DNA of 64,000 nucleotides from positions 63,906,643 through 63,970,642 of the forward strand of contig NC_084799.1 in NCBI RefSeq assembly GCF_963169125.1, in the 5' to 3' direction. The notes under the pieces are model-generated. The model did not search any database. It saw only the letters and a program-made list of their open reading frames with translations, and had not been told where the DNA came from. The translations under genes and the position numbers were made by a program. The stretch is from Humulus lupulus (lineage: Eukaryota > Streptophyta > Magnoliopsida > Rosales > Cannabaceae). Shown in pieces: positions 1 through 11,499 of the stretch (the stretch's first letter is position 1; the number at the start of each line of letters is the position of its first letter).

Positions 1-264
1 CGCCAACCTAAGCGACAAAGATAGGGTTAAACCCTAGTTCCCCTGAGAAACACCTTGGCCATGGTGGTCAAGGAGTCGCATATGTACACATCACCACCTA
101 AGCTCTCCACTCAAGGCTGGGCAAGCTTTTCTTCCCTTTACCTGCACCACATAGCACCTGTGATCCAGGGCTCAGCAAGAAAACTTATTACTGCATGTGT
201 ACATTATAAATAAATGATTATGGGGCTTACTGCCTTAATCAAATGTTGACTAATAATTCATTTT

Positions 265-464
265 GGGTAGATGACTAATAAGTCTCTCTGGGTAGATGAC
301 TAATAAGTCTCTCTGGATAGATGACTGATAAGTCTCTCTGAATAGATTACTAATAAGTCTCTCTGGGTAGATGACTAATAAGTCTATACGAATAGATGAC
401 TGATAAGCCTCTCTAAATAAATGACTAATAAGTCTCTCTGGGTAGATGACTAATAAGTCTCTCT
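265..464. repeat. 25-bp tandem repeat, 8 units
   Basis: Eight consecutive 25-bp units of the form GGGTAGATGACTAATAAGTC plus CTCTCT, with a few substitutions in units 3-7. The array lies inside the LTR and is read through by a spurious 84-aa ORF. Each unit carries one half of the TGACTAATAAGTCA motif found elsewhere in the same LTR family, so the array is probably a local expansion of that motif. Confidence 0.95.
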
Positions 465-1171
465 CTGGGGTTTTACGCCTCAAGCCATGTGACGTTTCAG
501 TCACCTAAGCCTTTTAGCCATGGCTCTAAATAACTAGCCTTTAGACTAGACAAGCGCTTTAGTTTTCTTTGACCAATAGGTTGGTCAAGAATTTAATGCT
601 CATGTTGATTAGATCTAATTAGTTCGGCCTGCATTAAGTATGCTAATGTCGCTCTTGACTCATAAGCCAATACCATACGACCAATGTTCAGTACTACTAC
701 TGATCATGACTGATAAGTCAAAACTTCACGACCCATACTAAACACCAATGTCGTTTCTGACTAATAAGTCAGTGCCATTCACAAGTAAGCAGAGCTGCCA
801 GGCATTTACAATGCAACCAATGTCCATAAATAGAGCACTCAACATGCCTCATCAATAACCATGCATGACACATACTGGGTGCAATTTTCTTACCTCTGGT
901 TCGAGCGTGAAAAAATAAAAGAACGATCGGTCCTTAAGCCCCTTAGCGGTCACCTAGTCATAACCAAATATGAAATCCAATTAATAAAATAAGTAATAAA
1001 AGGGGTTATGGACTAAAACCCCGCTCCCGAGACCTCGAATCCTACTAAAACAGTCAGTAGATTCGATCCCGAGCTTAGAGGAATGAAAACCCGCACTTAA
1101 AGGCTAGCTTAAACCCAACCTTGCACAAAAGGATGGGTGGGCTGCGACCTGCCCCCCAGGGGCAGCGGCAA

Positions 1172-1189
1172 CCCCCCCCCCCCCCCCCC
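1172..1189. repeat. Poly-C tract (18 C)
   Basis: An uninterrupted run of 18 C in the LTR. Length is likely polymorphic or assembly-sensitive. Confidence 0.9.
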
Positions 1190-2318
1190 AAGATAGAGAG
1201 TCCCTGTCTGGGGTGCCAAGGGCAGGCCGCGAGTTGACCCTATGATTCGCGGTGCACTTGCTAATCAGAACCCAGGGGAGGCTCTCGGATACCTTCAAGT
1301 CACGACTTGCATGAACTCAATTACGGCTTTACCCCACGAACCCAGCTCCACTGCATCTTTCTCAATTCAAACTCAGCCAATTCTTCACCAAACCAATCCC
1401 AAAATCACAACCAATCATTACCACAACATATCCACCAGTTTAACAACAAAACCCAAGCCTAGAAACACTTAAAACATCATCATACACCCAATTGCACAAT
1501 CAAACATCAAGCTTAAACATAACCTTAATAACAAAGTAAAAACCTTGAAACTTCAATCTAAAAACCTTGCCTGAAACATAAAATTTAACCCTTCCAGTTG
1601 CTAAACACAATCCTAAACCCTCAAGCTTAAACTCTCAAGTTCAATTCCCTACTTTGCCTCAAGCACCAATCCGAGATAAAAAAAAAAGAAATAATCGAGA
1701 GAGAGAGAGAGAAGAGGAAAACTCTGTTTTTGCCTTAACCTTCTACAACCAGCTGAATTTAAGTATATCTAATGGTCGAAAACACCAAAATGCCCCTAGG
1801 GCCATCTAAAGCCTTCAAAACCAAGCAAGGGAAAAATTTTCATTTCCCACATATCTTGTTAATCATAATTAATATCCCTCAATTTCCGATACTCCCAATT
1901 TCCTCAAATATTTATTAAATCATATCTCATTACTCGTTCATCTTTGGTAATGTACTAATTACCAATTTACCCCCAGGCTTCCCCCGAGCCTGGAAATTAA
2001 CCCCATAATGACCAAATCGCTAACTTTCATCCTAGGATCGTCTCATGCTGAATAGCTCGAACATATCCACATAATGATGTGGTCTCACCCATAAATCACA
2101 AACATGCACATAAATATACAACTATGCCCTTAACAGGTCAAAATTTCGAAAATGCCCTTCTAATAAGAAGTGAGCCCACATGCATGCAATTATCATCATA
2201 TCATAATATAATTCACATAATCATGCATTTAATCACATAATTTCATATTAAATCAATTATGGCCCTCCTGGCCCCTAATCCAGACATTAAGCCACATTAG
2301 GGAATTCATGACATTACA

Positions 2319-2697
2319 GTCAACGTTATAAACAAAGTCCTAAAGGCGAGCTTACAGAAACGACTAGATGAAGGTAAGTGATTTTAGCCTGAGCAGCTCC
2401 CAGGGCACACTCCCTTTTCTTTAACCTTTGGAAGTGAGGCTATGCTCCCAATAGAGGCACCCGTGACGTCATATTGACAAAAAACCTTCGATCAGAATCG
2501 AAACCGTGACTTGCTTAACACATCTCTGGACTTGATCGAGGAAAAATGGGACGTGTCACAGTTACAGCTCGCCCATTATCAGCAGAGTATAACTCACTAT
2601 TTTAACTCGAAAGTCAAAGGACGAAGTCTCGAACTAGGTGATTTATTGCTCCAAATGGTATTTTTTGCAAACAAAGATCCTAAGGATGGTGTGTTAG
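2319..2697 (+). pseudogene. Tat-lineage gypsy integrase C-terminal fragment
   Basis: Translation shows, with a frame change near 2376-2400, the residues NVINKVLKASLQKRLDEGK, then TPFSLTFGSEAMLPIEAPV, then a stretch ending RSLELGDLLLQMVF and DPKDGVL. These match the end of the integrase core and the GPF/Y-like tail of plant Tat/Retand-type gypsy polyproteins (family knowledge; typical text RxLKRRLDEAKG, TPFSLVFGSEA, NPKDGVLG). It is cut on both sides by LTRs, at 2318 and 2698. It is likely the same broken plus-strand Tat element whose antisense ORF remains at 29540-30528. It cannot be functional. Confidence 0.75.
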
Positions 2698-2873
2698 TGT
2701 AATGCCCCGGATTCCCTAATATGGTTTAATGGCTGGATTAGTAGGCTGGGAGGGCCATAACTGTTTAATTATGCCATTATATGTGTTTATGCATGTTTAT
2801 GAGAATTATATTATAATATGATGTTAAATGCATGCATGTGGGTCCACATTTGTTTATAGGGGTTGTTGACTGC

Positions 2874-4205
2874 GTTTTTAGCCAACGATGTGAGAACGTC
2901 AAATACGACAAGCCTTCAAGAGAAATAAAAATGACACAGACAGTTTAAACAAGAAAAGTAAATAACACAGGAGATTTTTATAGTGGTTCAGCCCCGATTG
3001 TTGGTAATAGCCTAATCCACTTAGAGTTGTGATTTATAGATCCGTACTCAAGATCAGATGGACTGAGCCAACTGAGTTTCTTCAGTACAGATTGCAAAAA
3101 TACAAGAATTCTCTCTTATTTCAACACTTTCTCTCTCTAGAATACTCAGACCCAAATTTCTCTCTCTAGAAAGAAGAAGCCGAAGAAGCCCCTCTCTCAT
3201 CCCATAAGCCCTCTATTTATAGGCCTGGGATACTCAACTGATATCCCCTTTAGATAGGGATATTTTATTATTCATCTTATATTTAAATTACAAAAAAAAT
3301 ATAAAATACAACAGATTCCTCAATTTGAGTGAGGAATGAGAGATTCCCGGGTGCCTAGACCAATTCTTGCTGAAGTCGTTCCGGGGATTTTGACGTAGTC
3401 TCACATGCATGTTGGTTACTCCTTCAAGCTTTCCTTGGTTCAAAGTGATGTATGCATGACTCTCCTTGGACCAAAGTAGTGCGTGCTTGGCTCTCCTCGG
3501 ACCAAAGTGGTCCGAGCCAACTCCCTTGGCCTTTCACCTCGGGTAGGTCCGAGCCTACTTCCTCCAATCAAGGTCTGATCGGACCTTGTGGCCTTCTCCT
3601 CGGACCAAGGTGGTCTGAGGCAGCCTCCTCTTGCCTTCTCCTCAGACCAAGGTGGTCCGATCCATCCTCCTTGGCATCTCACCTTGGACAAGTCTGAGGC
3701 ACTCTCCTTTAGCATCTCCCAACTATGTCCGATCGGACATTGTGTAGGCTCTCCTTGTCAAAATCTAAGTCCCAATTCTTGGCTTGCATGGGACTCCTTC
3801 TCCTTAGCCCTCCTAGGATGCATTCTCCTTAACCTCCTAGGATGCATTCTTCTTAGCCTCCTATGATGCACTCTCCTTAGCTCTCCTAGGATGCATTCTC
3901 CTTAGCCTCCTAGGATGCATTCTCCTTAGCCTCCTAGGATGCACTCTCCTTAGCTCTCCTAGGATGCATTCTCCTTAGCCTCCTAGGATGCACTTTCCTT
4001 AGCTTTCCTCTGACCAAGGTGCACTTGGCTTGGTTATGACATCTTTCAAGTAGTCCAAATTCTTCGTCAGTCTATCGGGTCACTTTATCACAACTCTGAG
4101 GAGTCAATGTATTTATTGACTATTTAATGTGTCTTTTACGGACCATGTACTGCCATTTGTCACCTCTATTGCCACGTCATTGATCTCCAATTTTTGGGTA
4201 TAACA
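2874..4205 (-). mobile_element. Solo LTR with perfect 5-bp TSD (GGGGT)
   Basis: A 1332-bp insert bounded by TG...CA (plus strand TGTTGACTGCG at the left, GGGTATAACA at the right) and flanked by GGGGT at 2869-2873 and 4206-4210. A TATAAATA box lies on the minus strand at about 3213-3222, so the LTR reads on the minus strand. The plus-strand left end (TGTTGAC..., TTAGCCAAC) matches the LTR at 33041-33809, which has an adjacent priming site and gag, pointing to the same Tat/Athila-like superfamily. No internal domain remains, so this is a solo LTR left by recombination. Confidence 0.85.
3808..4002. repeat. 24-bp tandem repeat, about 8 units
   Basis: Eight units near CCTCCTAGGATGCATTCTCC plus TTAG, with TT/CT/TC variants. 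They lie in the U3 part of the solo LTR, upstream of its minus-strand TATA box. Just to the left (about 3450-3680) is a second repeat zone built on the inverted repeat GGACCA-AAG-TGGTCC, seen four or more times. Confidence 0.9.
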
Positions 4206-5933
4206 GGGGTGTTTTGGTAATTTGGCCCGTTGAGGGCATAATTGTATACTTGTTTGCATGTCAATGATATATTGTGAGACCACATTATAATGTGGATTGG
4301 TTTAAGTATCTCGGCATGAGATGATCTTTAAACATGATTTATCGGTTTGGTCATAACAGGCTTAAGCTCGGGGCTCGGGGTGAGTCTCGGGGTGTTTTTA
4401 ATGATTAGAGCGTTACCGGGAATAATAAGGTAACGGGATATGAATTATTGATGTTTGAGAATATTGAGATTAGCGGGAATTGGGAAGCGTTGATTATGAT
4501 TAATGGGATGAGTGGAAAGTACCAATTTTACCCTTGGAATGGTCTTAGAAGCTTTATATGACTTAAGGGCATTTGAGTCATTTGCAGGGATTTATATAAC
4601 CCTTTAGTTGGCTGTAGAAGGATATAGAATAAACAGAGCCAAAACAGGGTCTTTCTTCTCCAACCCGTACACTATCCTTCACCATTTCTTCTTTGGAGTT
4701 TTTGAGCTCAAAGTGGGGTTTCAAGCTAGGAAATCCAAGGGCTGGGTTTGTGGACTTGGTTCAGCCATTGAAGAAGGTTCAAATCTGGATTTGAGGTGAG
4801 TTTTAGTCATTGGTCTCTGGTTGTGCTCTGTTTTTCCTTTAGTTTTTCAGCCTATGGATTCTTGTTGATAGTTTGGATTTGAAGAGGTTTTGATTGAGGC
4901 TTAGCTTGCGTTTTGATGAGGGTGAGTTATGGGTGATGTTTAGAGGTTAAATTGAGTGTTTGGAGGAGGTTTGGAGCTGGTTAGAGGGCTTGGTTCCAAG
5001 GGAAAATGCAGGGGAGAGTTGGCTGGTGCATGCTGCCATTTTGGCAATTCTGGGTATTGAGCCACGGCATGGCTGTGGTGCGCCGCGGCTCATGGCGTCT
5101 AGCAGAGAGGGTTGTCTCTGTTTGAGGGGCGCGCCGTGGCACAGCTAGGGCGGCCCTTAGGGTCATTTTGGCCAAAATGGAGTTTTTAGCTTGGGGATTC
5201 AAGCCTTAGGCCTCGGGGTTGAACCTAGTACTCGATTGAGTAGTGTTTGATGTCCTGGAGGCTAGGTTTTGGCTTGGGAACCCTCTGTTATCATTTTTAT
5301 TGATGAATCCTATATTTTGGTTATGACCAAGTGACCGTCAAGGAATTTATAGGTTGATCGTTCTCAGGGGTCATTCTTATAATAACTTACACTCGAACTA
5401 GAGGTAAGAAAACAGTGTATGAATACAGTTGCACCCTGTATAGGTATATGACATGCATGGTTTGTTATTGAAGCATGTTGGTTGATATATGTGGACATGG
5501 ATTGCATATTAAATGCTAACGAATATTGTTTATGGCACTGACTAGTCAGGGACCGACCCTAAAGTCGAGGAACATGCATTGAATGGCTCTATGGCAGTAA
5601 TGCTGGACCGACCCTAAGGTCGAAGAACTTATGAGCGCTTGCCTGGTCTAAGACCAGATGTTCATAGCCAGGGCATATGGCCCCAGTGACTGTTTGTCAC
5701 ATGGCTAGGGGACGCTGTCCATAGTTACGACTCTAGAGTCGGGAGGAAGGTTATGTTGGTGACCAATTACCATGCACCTATCCTGATCAAGCTTCTGAAA
5801 GAATCACTAATCAGTTAAGCCGTTGTAACCCTATCGTCACATGGCTAAAGGGAGCTGTACCCACTCCTGTGACTTTTGGCAATTGTCACCTATCTGTTTT
5901 GGACTGTTATTCCTGAATGATAATTATGATCAT

Positions 5934-6997
5934 TGTTGATATTATATCATGTTTTAGGTGCCTAACCAAGAATAGAGAATACGAGTTAGGATTTGAGTAG
6001 AAAAACTATAATAGAATACATAAAGGAACTAGAGTAAGGAATACCTTGAATGCTTCTACGACCGAACTACACCTGGAACCGAAATATACTTTAAACCTTA
6101 CTTCCCAAGTGTTTATTAAGCTTATAATGATTAATCTTATAACCCCAACCCATGTGTTTAACACTCTAAAGTAATCTAGCAACTTGTAGGCTCTGAACTC
6201 AGCTTGATGAATGAAGAAATGGCTGAGTACTAGGTCCTATTTATAGAGTTGAAGAATGAAAAGATCTTCATTTAACTTGAATAAAATAATGGCCTTTTAA
6301 TTGAAAATCATTTGAATAATCATTCAGCAGAGGCTAACGACTCGGTCAGAAAGATGTTGGACTTATCAAGAGGTTAAGGATTGAAATGAGCTCGGTTTCA
6401 AAATAGTTCAAAAATCATGCTCATAGGCCGATATATCGCCCACTATAGGCGATATATCGACGGGCTTCATATGCCCGAGGCTCGTCGAGGTTGTCGTGCA
6501 AAGATACGTGTTTTTTGTATCCTCATATGGCGATATATCGCCCCTAAAGCTGCGATATATTGGCATACGCTGAAATATTATACACATAATTACACTTTTT
6601 CAGCCTAATTTGAATTGAGTAAACAACCTTGACTAAGTCCTTTAACGATTTCAAAGCTGCTGGCAGACTCTAGGATTTCAAATATTACTCTTAATAAACT
6701 TATTCCTCAAAAATACTTAATTTCTTCATTAAACATACTTATGACAAGTGTTAATATCTTATTGGGTTTATCTAAACCTTATAGTATAATAAATATCATC
6801 TTCATAATCAATCATATTAATCAAACCTTAGGTTATAATTAATATTCTTAAACTATGGGTTAAACTTATAAAATCTACAAGTGTTACTACGAATGTCCAA
6901 CAAAGTCCCGGCTTGAACCAAAATCCATGGTAATAAACATACTACTAGCTATTACTACTACTATCTAACTAGCTAAGTAAAGTTTTTGGACTCTACA
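5934..6997 (-). mobile_element. 3' LTR of the minus-strand gypsy element
   Basis: Plus-strand limits TGTTGATATT...CTCTACA. On the minus strand it begins TGTAGAGTCC. The first ~125 bp on that strand are repeated at 10607-10731 with about three differences, which proves these are LTR ends. Confidence 0.75.
6426..6564. repeat. Repeated palindrome GGCGATATATCGCC
   Basis: Four copies, perfect or nearly so, of a palindrome centred on CGATATATCG lie at about 6426-6440, 6447-6461, 6538-6552 and 6550-6563 inside the LTR. Each can fold or bind a dimeric protein. Function unknown. Confidence 0.8.
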
Positions 6998-7033
6998 ATT
7001 CTCCCCTACTAAAAAGAATTTCGTCCTCAAAAT

Positions 7034-10000
7034 TTACTTACCAAATAAATTCGGATACCGGCCTTGCATGTCCTCCTCCAACTCCCACATTTCCTCTCGT
7101 TCAGAACTATTACTCCATAGGACTTTGACTATAGGAATACCCTTGGACCATAACTGCTTCACCCCTCTATCTAGGATGCTAACCGGTCGTTCCTCGTAAC
7201 TCAAGTCTTTCTGGAGTGCTATCATATCGTACTTGAGGACGTGAGATGGGTCTGACACATACTTGCGTATCATCGAGATGTGGAACACGTTGTGGCTATC
7301 AGCTAGGGCTGGCGGTAAGGCTAATCTATACGCAACTGCTCCCACTTTGTCCAATATCTCAAAAGGAATCTATAAATCGGGCACTAAGTTTGCCTTTCTT
7401 CCAAAACTGCTTTACACCTTTCATAGGAGATATCTTCAGGAAGACTTGATCTTCTACCTTGAATTCCACATCGCGTCGCTTGGCATCCGCATAGCTTTTC
7501 TGTCGAATTTGAGCAGCAAGCATACACTATCTAATTAGCGCTACTGCTTCTTGAGCTTTTCTAACAGCTTCGGGACCGAGAAGCTACCTTTCTCCTACTT
7601 TGTCCCAATGCAACGGTGATCGACACCTTCTTCCACAAAGTAACTCATAAGGTGTCATCCCAATCATGGACTGGTAGCTATTGTTGTAGGAGAACTCTAT
7701 CAGCGACAAGTACTTATTCCATGATCCTCCGAAATCAAATACACAAGCGCGTAGCATATCCTCTAAAATCTGAATCGTACGCTCGGACTGCCCATCTTTC
7801 TGAGCATGAAAAGTTGTACTAAGACTTAACTTAGTACCCATAGCTTGCTGTAAACTTCCCCAAAATCTCGATGTAAAAACCGATCCTCTATCCGACGCTA
7901 TTGTCTTGGGGATTCCATGCAACTGTACTATCTCTTGGACATAGATGTCTGCATATTGGTATGCCGTGTAAGACGTCTTAACAGGCAGGAAATGAGCTGA
8001 CTTGGTTATTCTATCTATCACTACCCAAGCGGAATCATGCTACTTGTTCGTTCGTGGCAAACCCATCACAAAGTCCATAGCTATATCGTCCCACTTCCAT
8101 TCTGGTACGCTAAGCGGTTGCAATAAGCCTACAAGCCGCTGATGCTCTGCTTTCACTTGCTGGCATATTAAACACTTAGACACAAATTTTGCTACGTTCT
8201 TCTTCATCCCTGGCCACCAATAGACTGCCTTGATGTCGTGAGTCATCTTGGTCGACCCTGGGTGAACTGAGTACGGGGTACTATGTACTTCTTCTAGAAT
8301 CGACATCTTAATCCTTTGATTATCTGGCATGCATACCCAATCCTTATATCTCAATAATCCTTGACTTGATATTGAGAAATATGTGGCCTTGCCTTCTCTG
8401 ACTGCATCCATATGTGCTGCTAGTGTGTCATCGTGCCCTTGCCCAATCCATATATCTTCTAGCAGATTTGACTGGATAGACAAATTATCCAGCTTGCTAA
8501 CAACTACTTCTATTCCAGCATTGATTAGTTCCTGCTGTAGCAGCTTTTCTATTCCGGCTAGAGCTGCTAAACTTCCATAACTTTTCCTACTTAGCGCATC
8601 GGCAACTACGTTTGCCTTTCCCGGGTGGTATAAGATTTCACAGTCGTAATCCTTCACTAGCTCTAACCACCTACGCTGCTTCATGTTAAGCTCCTTCTGA
8701 GTAAAGAAGTACTTTAAACTTGTGTGGTCCGTATAAATCTCGCACCGTTCTATGTAAAGATAATGGCGCCATATTTTCAACGCAAAGACCACCGCTGCCA
8801 ACTCCATATCGTGAGTTGGGTAGCATTGCTCGTACTCCTTCAGCTGTCTTGAGGCGTAGGCTATCACCTTATCATTTTGCATCAGCACACAACCCAACCC
8901 TTGCTTCGACGCATCGCAGTGGACTACGAACTTATCATTGGGTGTCGGTACACAAATTACTGGTGCTGAGCACAGCTTGTCTTTAAGCAACTAGAAGCTT
9001 TCTTCACATCTATCATTCCAGTTGAACCTTTGTTGTTTCCGGGTCAGGTTGGTGAGCAGAGTGGCTATCTTAGAAAATCCCTCTACAAATCTCCTATAAT
9101 AACCTGCTAATCCCAGAAAGCTCCTTACCTTGGATGCGTTCTTCGGTCTTGGCCAATCCTTCACGACCTCTACCTTTGATGGGTCTACTTCAACTCCGTC
9201 CTTGGATATAATGTGCCCGAGGAATGCCACTTGTGAAAGCCAAAACTCACATTTCTTGAACTTGGCGTAGAGTTGATGCTCCTTTAGTCGTGACAAAATC
9301 AACCTCAAATGTTCCTCGTGCTCTACTTCATCCTTGGAGTATACTAAGATGTCGCTGATGAACACTACGATGAATTTATCTAAGTAGTCCTTGAAGACCC
9401 TATTCATCAAGTCCATAAACGTGGCTGGTGCGTTAGTAAGGCCGAAAGACATAACTAAGAACTCATAATGCCCATAACGAGTTCTAAAAGCTGTCTTAGG
9501 AATATCTTCTTCCCACACCTTGAGCTGATGGTACCCGGACCGTAAATCAATCTTTGAAAATACACTCGCACCTCAGAGTTGATCAAACAAGTCGTCAATC
9601 CGGGGTAACGGGTACTTATTCTTAATCGTTACTTTATTCAGCTCGCAATAGTCCATGCACATCCGCATACTTCCGTCCTTTTTCTTCACAAATAGAACCA
9701 GAGCTCCCCATGGAGAATGGCTCGGCCTAATAAAACCCAAGTCTAGGAGTTCTTGCAGCTGCGTCTTTAACTCCTTGAGTTCCGTAGGTGTCATCCGGTA
9801 TGGTGCCTTGGAGATAGGCTCGGTGCCTGGTTCTAATTCTATCGTGAAGTTAATTTCCCCAGTCGGCGGTAATCCTGGTAAGTCATCGAGAAATACCTCT
9901 GGGAATTCTCGTACTATGCGGATGTCTCCAACCTTAAGTGGTGTTTCCTTTACCACATCTGTGATGCTGGCTAAGAATGCTTGACATCCTTTTTCCATCA

Positions 10001-10634
10001 TTCTTTGAGCTTTGAAAGACAATACTAACGGGGTGCGTAATCCTGAAGCTTGTCCCATGAAACATAATCTCTGGCCGTCAGGAGTCTTGAACATCACCTT
10101 TTTGCGTTTGCAGTTGATGGTTGTGCCATGCCGTGCTAGCCAGTCCATGCCTAGTATCACGTCAAAGTCCTTGATCTCCAGTTCTATCAGGTCTTCTTCT
10201 AGTTCTACGTCCTCAATCTTGATCCGTACGCCTCGTACTATCCGTGATGATAGAACTACTTTGCCCGAAGGCAACTCGATTACAAACTTAGTTCTAAATT
10301 TTTCACAAGGTTTGTCTAGTTTTTCTATCATTCCTAACAAGATATAAAAATGAGTGGCTCTCGAATCATATAATACAGAACATATATTATTGAGGATAGA
10401 AACTTGACCTGTAACCACCTTATTGCTAGCATCAGTCTCTCCTTGGGTTAAGGCGAAAACCCTGGCAGGAACCATCTTATCCTCCTTCTTCCCTTCTGAC
10501 TTGAGCTGGGGACATTCTTTCTTTCGGTGTCCCTCTTGACCACTGTTATAACATCCTTTGGTGTTTTCCCGGCATTCCCCAGGATGTTTCTTCTGACACT
10601 TAGAAAATCTACAAGTGTTACTACGAATGTCCAA
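7034..10634 (-). pseudogene. Gypsy gag(end)-pol polyprotein, broken
   Basis: Reading from 10634 leftwards: a zinc-knuckle remnant ([14 protein letters not shown], second Cys replaced by Ser), an aspartic protease (DSRATH where DSGATH is usual), RT from about 9800 to 9000, RNase H ([14 protein letters not shown], about 8920), the integrase HHCC finger (about 8280-8170), the catalytic core (about 8020-7584) and a tail ending VKVLWSNSSEREEMWE, a chromodomain-like end as in Tekay/Del chromoviruses. The RT active-site box reads FISD instead of FIDD (codon 9354-9356). Stops or shifts occur near 9572, 8990, 8040, 7583 and in 7034-7583. The ORF's first ~10 residues are translated from the LTR remnant, so the start is an artefact of a deletion. 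Not functional. Confidence 0.85.
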
Positions 10635-10731
10635 CTAAGTCCCGGCTTGAACTAAAATCCATGGTAATAAACATACTACTAGCTATTACTACTACTATCT
10701 AACTAGCTAAGTAAAGTTCTTGGACTCTACA
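10600..10731 (-). mobile_element. Truncated 5' LTR remnant
   Basis: Matches 6868-6997 almost perfectly and ends in the same CTCTACA. The junction with gag shares a short microhomology (CTTA.AAAATC). The deletion removed the rest of the 5' LTR, the PBS and the capsid part of gag. Confidence 0.8.
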
Positions 10732-11280
10732 TTTATCTTGGGCAACTGGCCCCATATGATGCTATAGTCATTTATATGAATGATATGCATGCATGAGTAG
10801 GGATATTACTGCTAGGCATGCTTATTATGGTTTAGTAACGTGTTATTCACTAATTATGAGCATGTTTAAGTTTTCTTGTTGGGCCTTGGCTAACAGGTGC
10901 TATATGGTGCAGGTAAGGGGAAAGGGAAGCTGGACTAGCCATGAGTTGGAGAGGTTACGTGGCGATGGGTAAATATGCGGCCGCTTGACCACCACGACCA
11001 ATGTTTCTCAAAGGAACTATGGTTAAACCCTATTTTTGTTGCTTAGGTTGGCGGGTTGTAACTTTTGAGTTGTAATTTCCCTTTTAGAACTACAAACAAC
11101 TTTGAAAATGTTTATTATGGGATCTCATGTACAACTTAACGTTTTAAGGAAATGACTATTCTTTTTTACCAAAATTTTTAACCCTAACCATTAATCACAT
11201 TTAGTACACGTTTATGGCTAAATGTCTTGTTTAGCGAGCCTAACACTATTTAAAATATCCTTGAGTAATAGGGGGTTATA
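10732..11280 (+). mobile_element. 3' end of the 5' LTR of the plus-strand gypsy element
   Basis: Closely parallels 28925-29481 of the 3' LTR, including TTGGGCCTTGGCT, the ATGGTGCAGGTAA block and TTAGCGAGCCTAACACTATT. It ends GGGGGTTATA next to a primer-binding site, so this is the U5 end. The 5' half of this LTR is not securely present; 2698-5933 is a candidate but belongs to a different subfamily. Confidence 0.8.
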
Positions 11281-11283
11281 ACT

Positions 11284-11295
11284 TGGTATTAGATC
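11284..11295 (+). other. Primer-binding site (initiator-Met tRNA type, degenerate)
   Basis: TGGTATTAGATC, three bases after the LTR end, compared with the family's usual TGGTATCAGAGC, which is intact on the minus strand at 53154-53165. Two substitutions suggest an old copy. The following 11296-11861 is an untranslated leader with a repeated ATGCTTATTAGCAT-like motif about every 60 bp (11500-11780). Confidence 0.75.
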
Positions 11296-11499
11296 ATGCC
11301 AAGGTTAAGGGTTCTTGAAGACAGGCTGAGCATGTACACTCGCCACTAATGACAAGCTCGACTCGGGGTTTGGTAACTATTTATTTGATTACGTGTTTAA
11401 CTACTTAAATAGGTTATAATTTCCTAATCTGCATGCCTTATTAGGTAGCATGAGATATTCTGATAGGGTCTGGCCCTTGACTACTACATGATATGAAAG

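Larger units (their letters stand above)
1..2318 (-). mobile_element. Ty3/gypsy LTR, minus strand, cut by window edge
   Basis: Read on the minus strand the LTR begins TGTAATGTCATG at 2318 and runs to the window edge. Its layout matches the complete minus-strand LTRs at 45864-48209 and 53169-55535: an Asian-style AT-rich start, a CT-rich leader block near 1100-1750, a TGACTAATAAGTCA-rich zone (640-780) and a conserved CCACATAGCACC block near 145-160. By comparison with those copies the missing end is about 240 bp. The flank on its start side (2319 on) is Tat integrase in the opposite orientation, so this is a solo LTR or the 5' LTR of an element extending leftwards out of the window. There is no gene in it; the short ORFs are repeat translations. 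Confidence 0.8.
2698..5933 (+). mobile_element. Ty3/gypsy LTR, plus strand, interrupted
   Basis: Starts TGTAATGCCCCGGATTCC at 2698. The first part aligns with the reverse complement of the 53169-55535 LTR better than with the 26352 LTR. The LTR is split by a solo LTR at 2874-4205; removing it and one GGGGT copy restores continuity. The text stops at 5933, where a minus-strand gypsy element begins. The matching end of an LTR resumes at 10732, but that piece resembles the 26352-29481 LTR instead, so the two flanks may not come from one LTR. Typical landmarks are present: a transcript-leader-like region near 4600-4800 and a row of short direct repeats with ACCGACCCTAA at 5550-5620. Confidence 0.7.
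5934..10731 (-). mobile_element. Decayed Ty3/gypsy element, minus strand
   Basis: Its 3' LTR (5934-6997) lies at the left, then a polypurine tract (minus-strand AGTAGGGGAGAAT at about 6998-7010), then pol (7034-10634), and only about 132 bp of the 5' LTR (10600-10731). PBS and most of gag are deleted. The flanking 5-mers do not match (ATCAT at left, TTTAT at right), and the host LTR text on the two sides looks like two different LTR subfamilies. The polyprotein resembles the other gypsy copies here but is the most diverged. Confidence 0.8.

Noticed and set aside
250..504. 84-aa ORF of repeated LLVIYPERLIS
   Set aside because: Pure translation of the 25-bp tandem repeat inside an LTR.
3440..3866. 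Three overlapping ORFs (81-92 aa)
   Set aside because: Translation of the GGACCA/TGGTCC and CCTAGG repeats of the solo LTR.
5040..5150. ORF-rich GC segment (CGCCGCGG words) as a host exon
   Set aside because: The same text recurs in the gypsy LTRs at 47150 and 54450, so it is LTR sequence.
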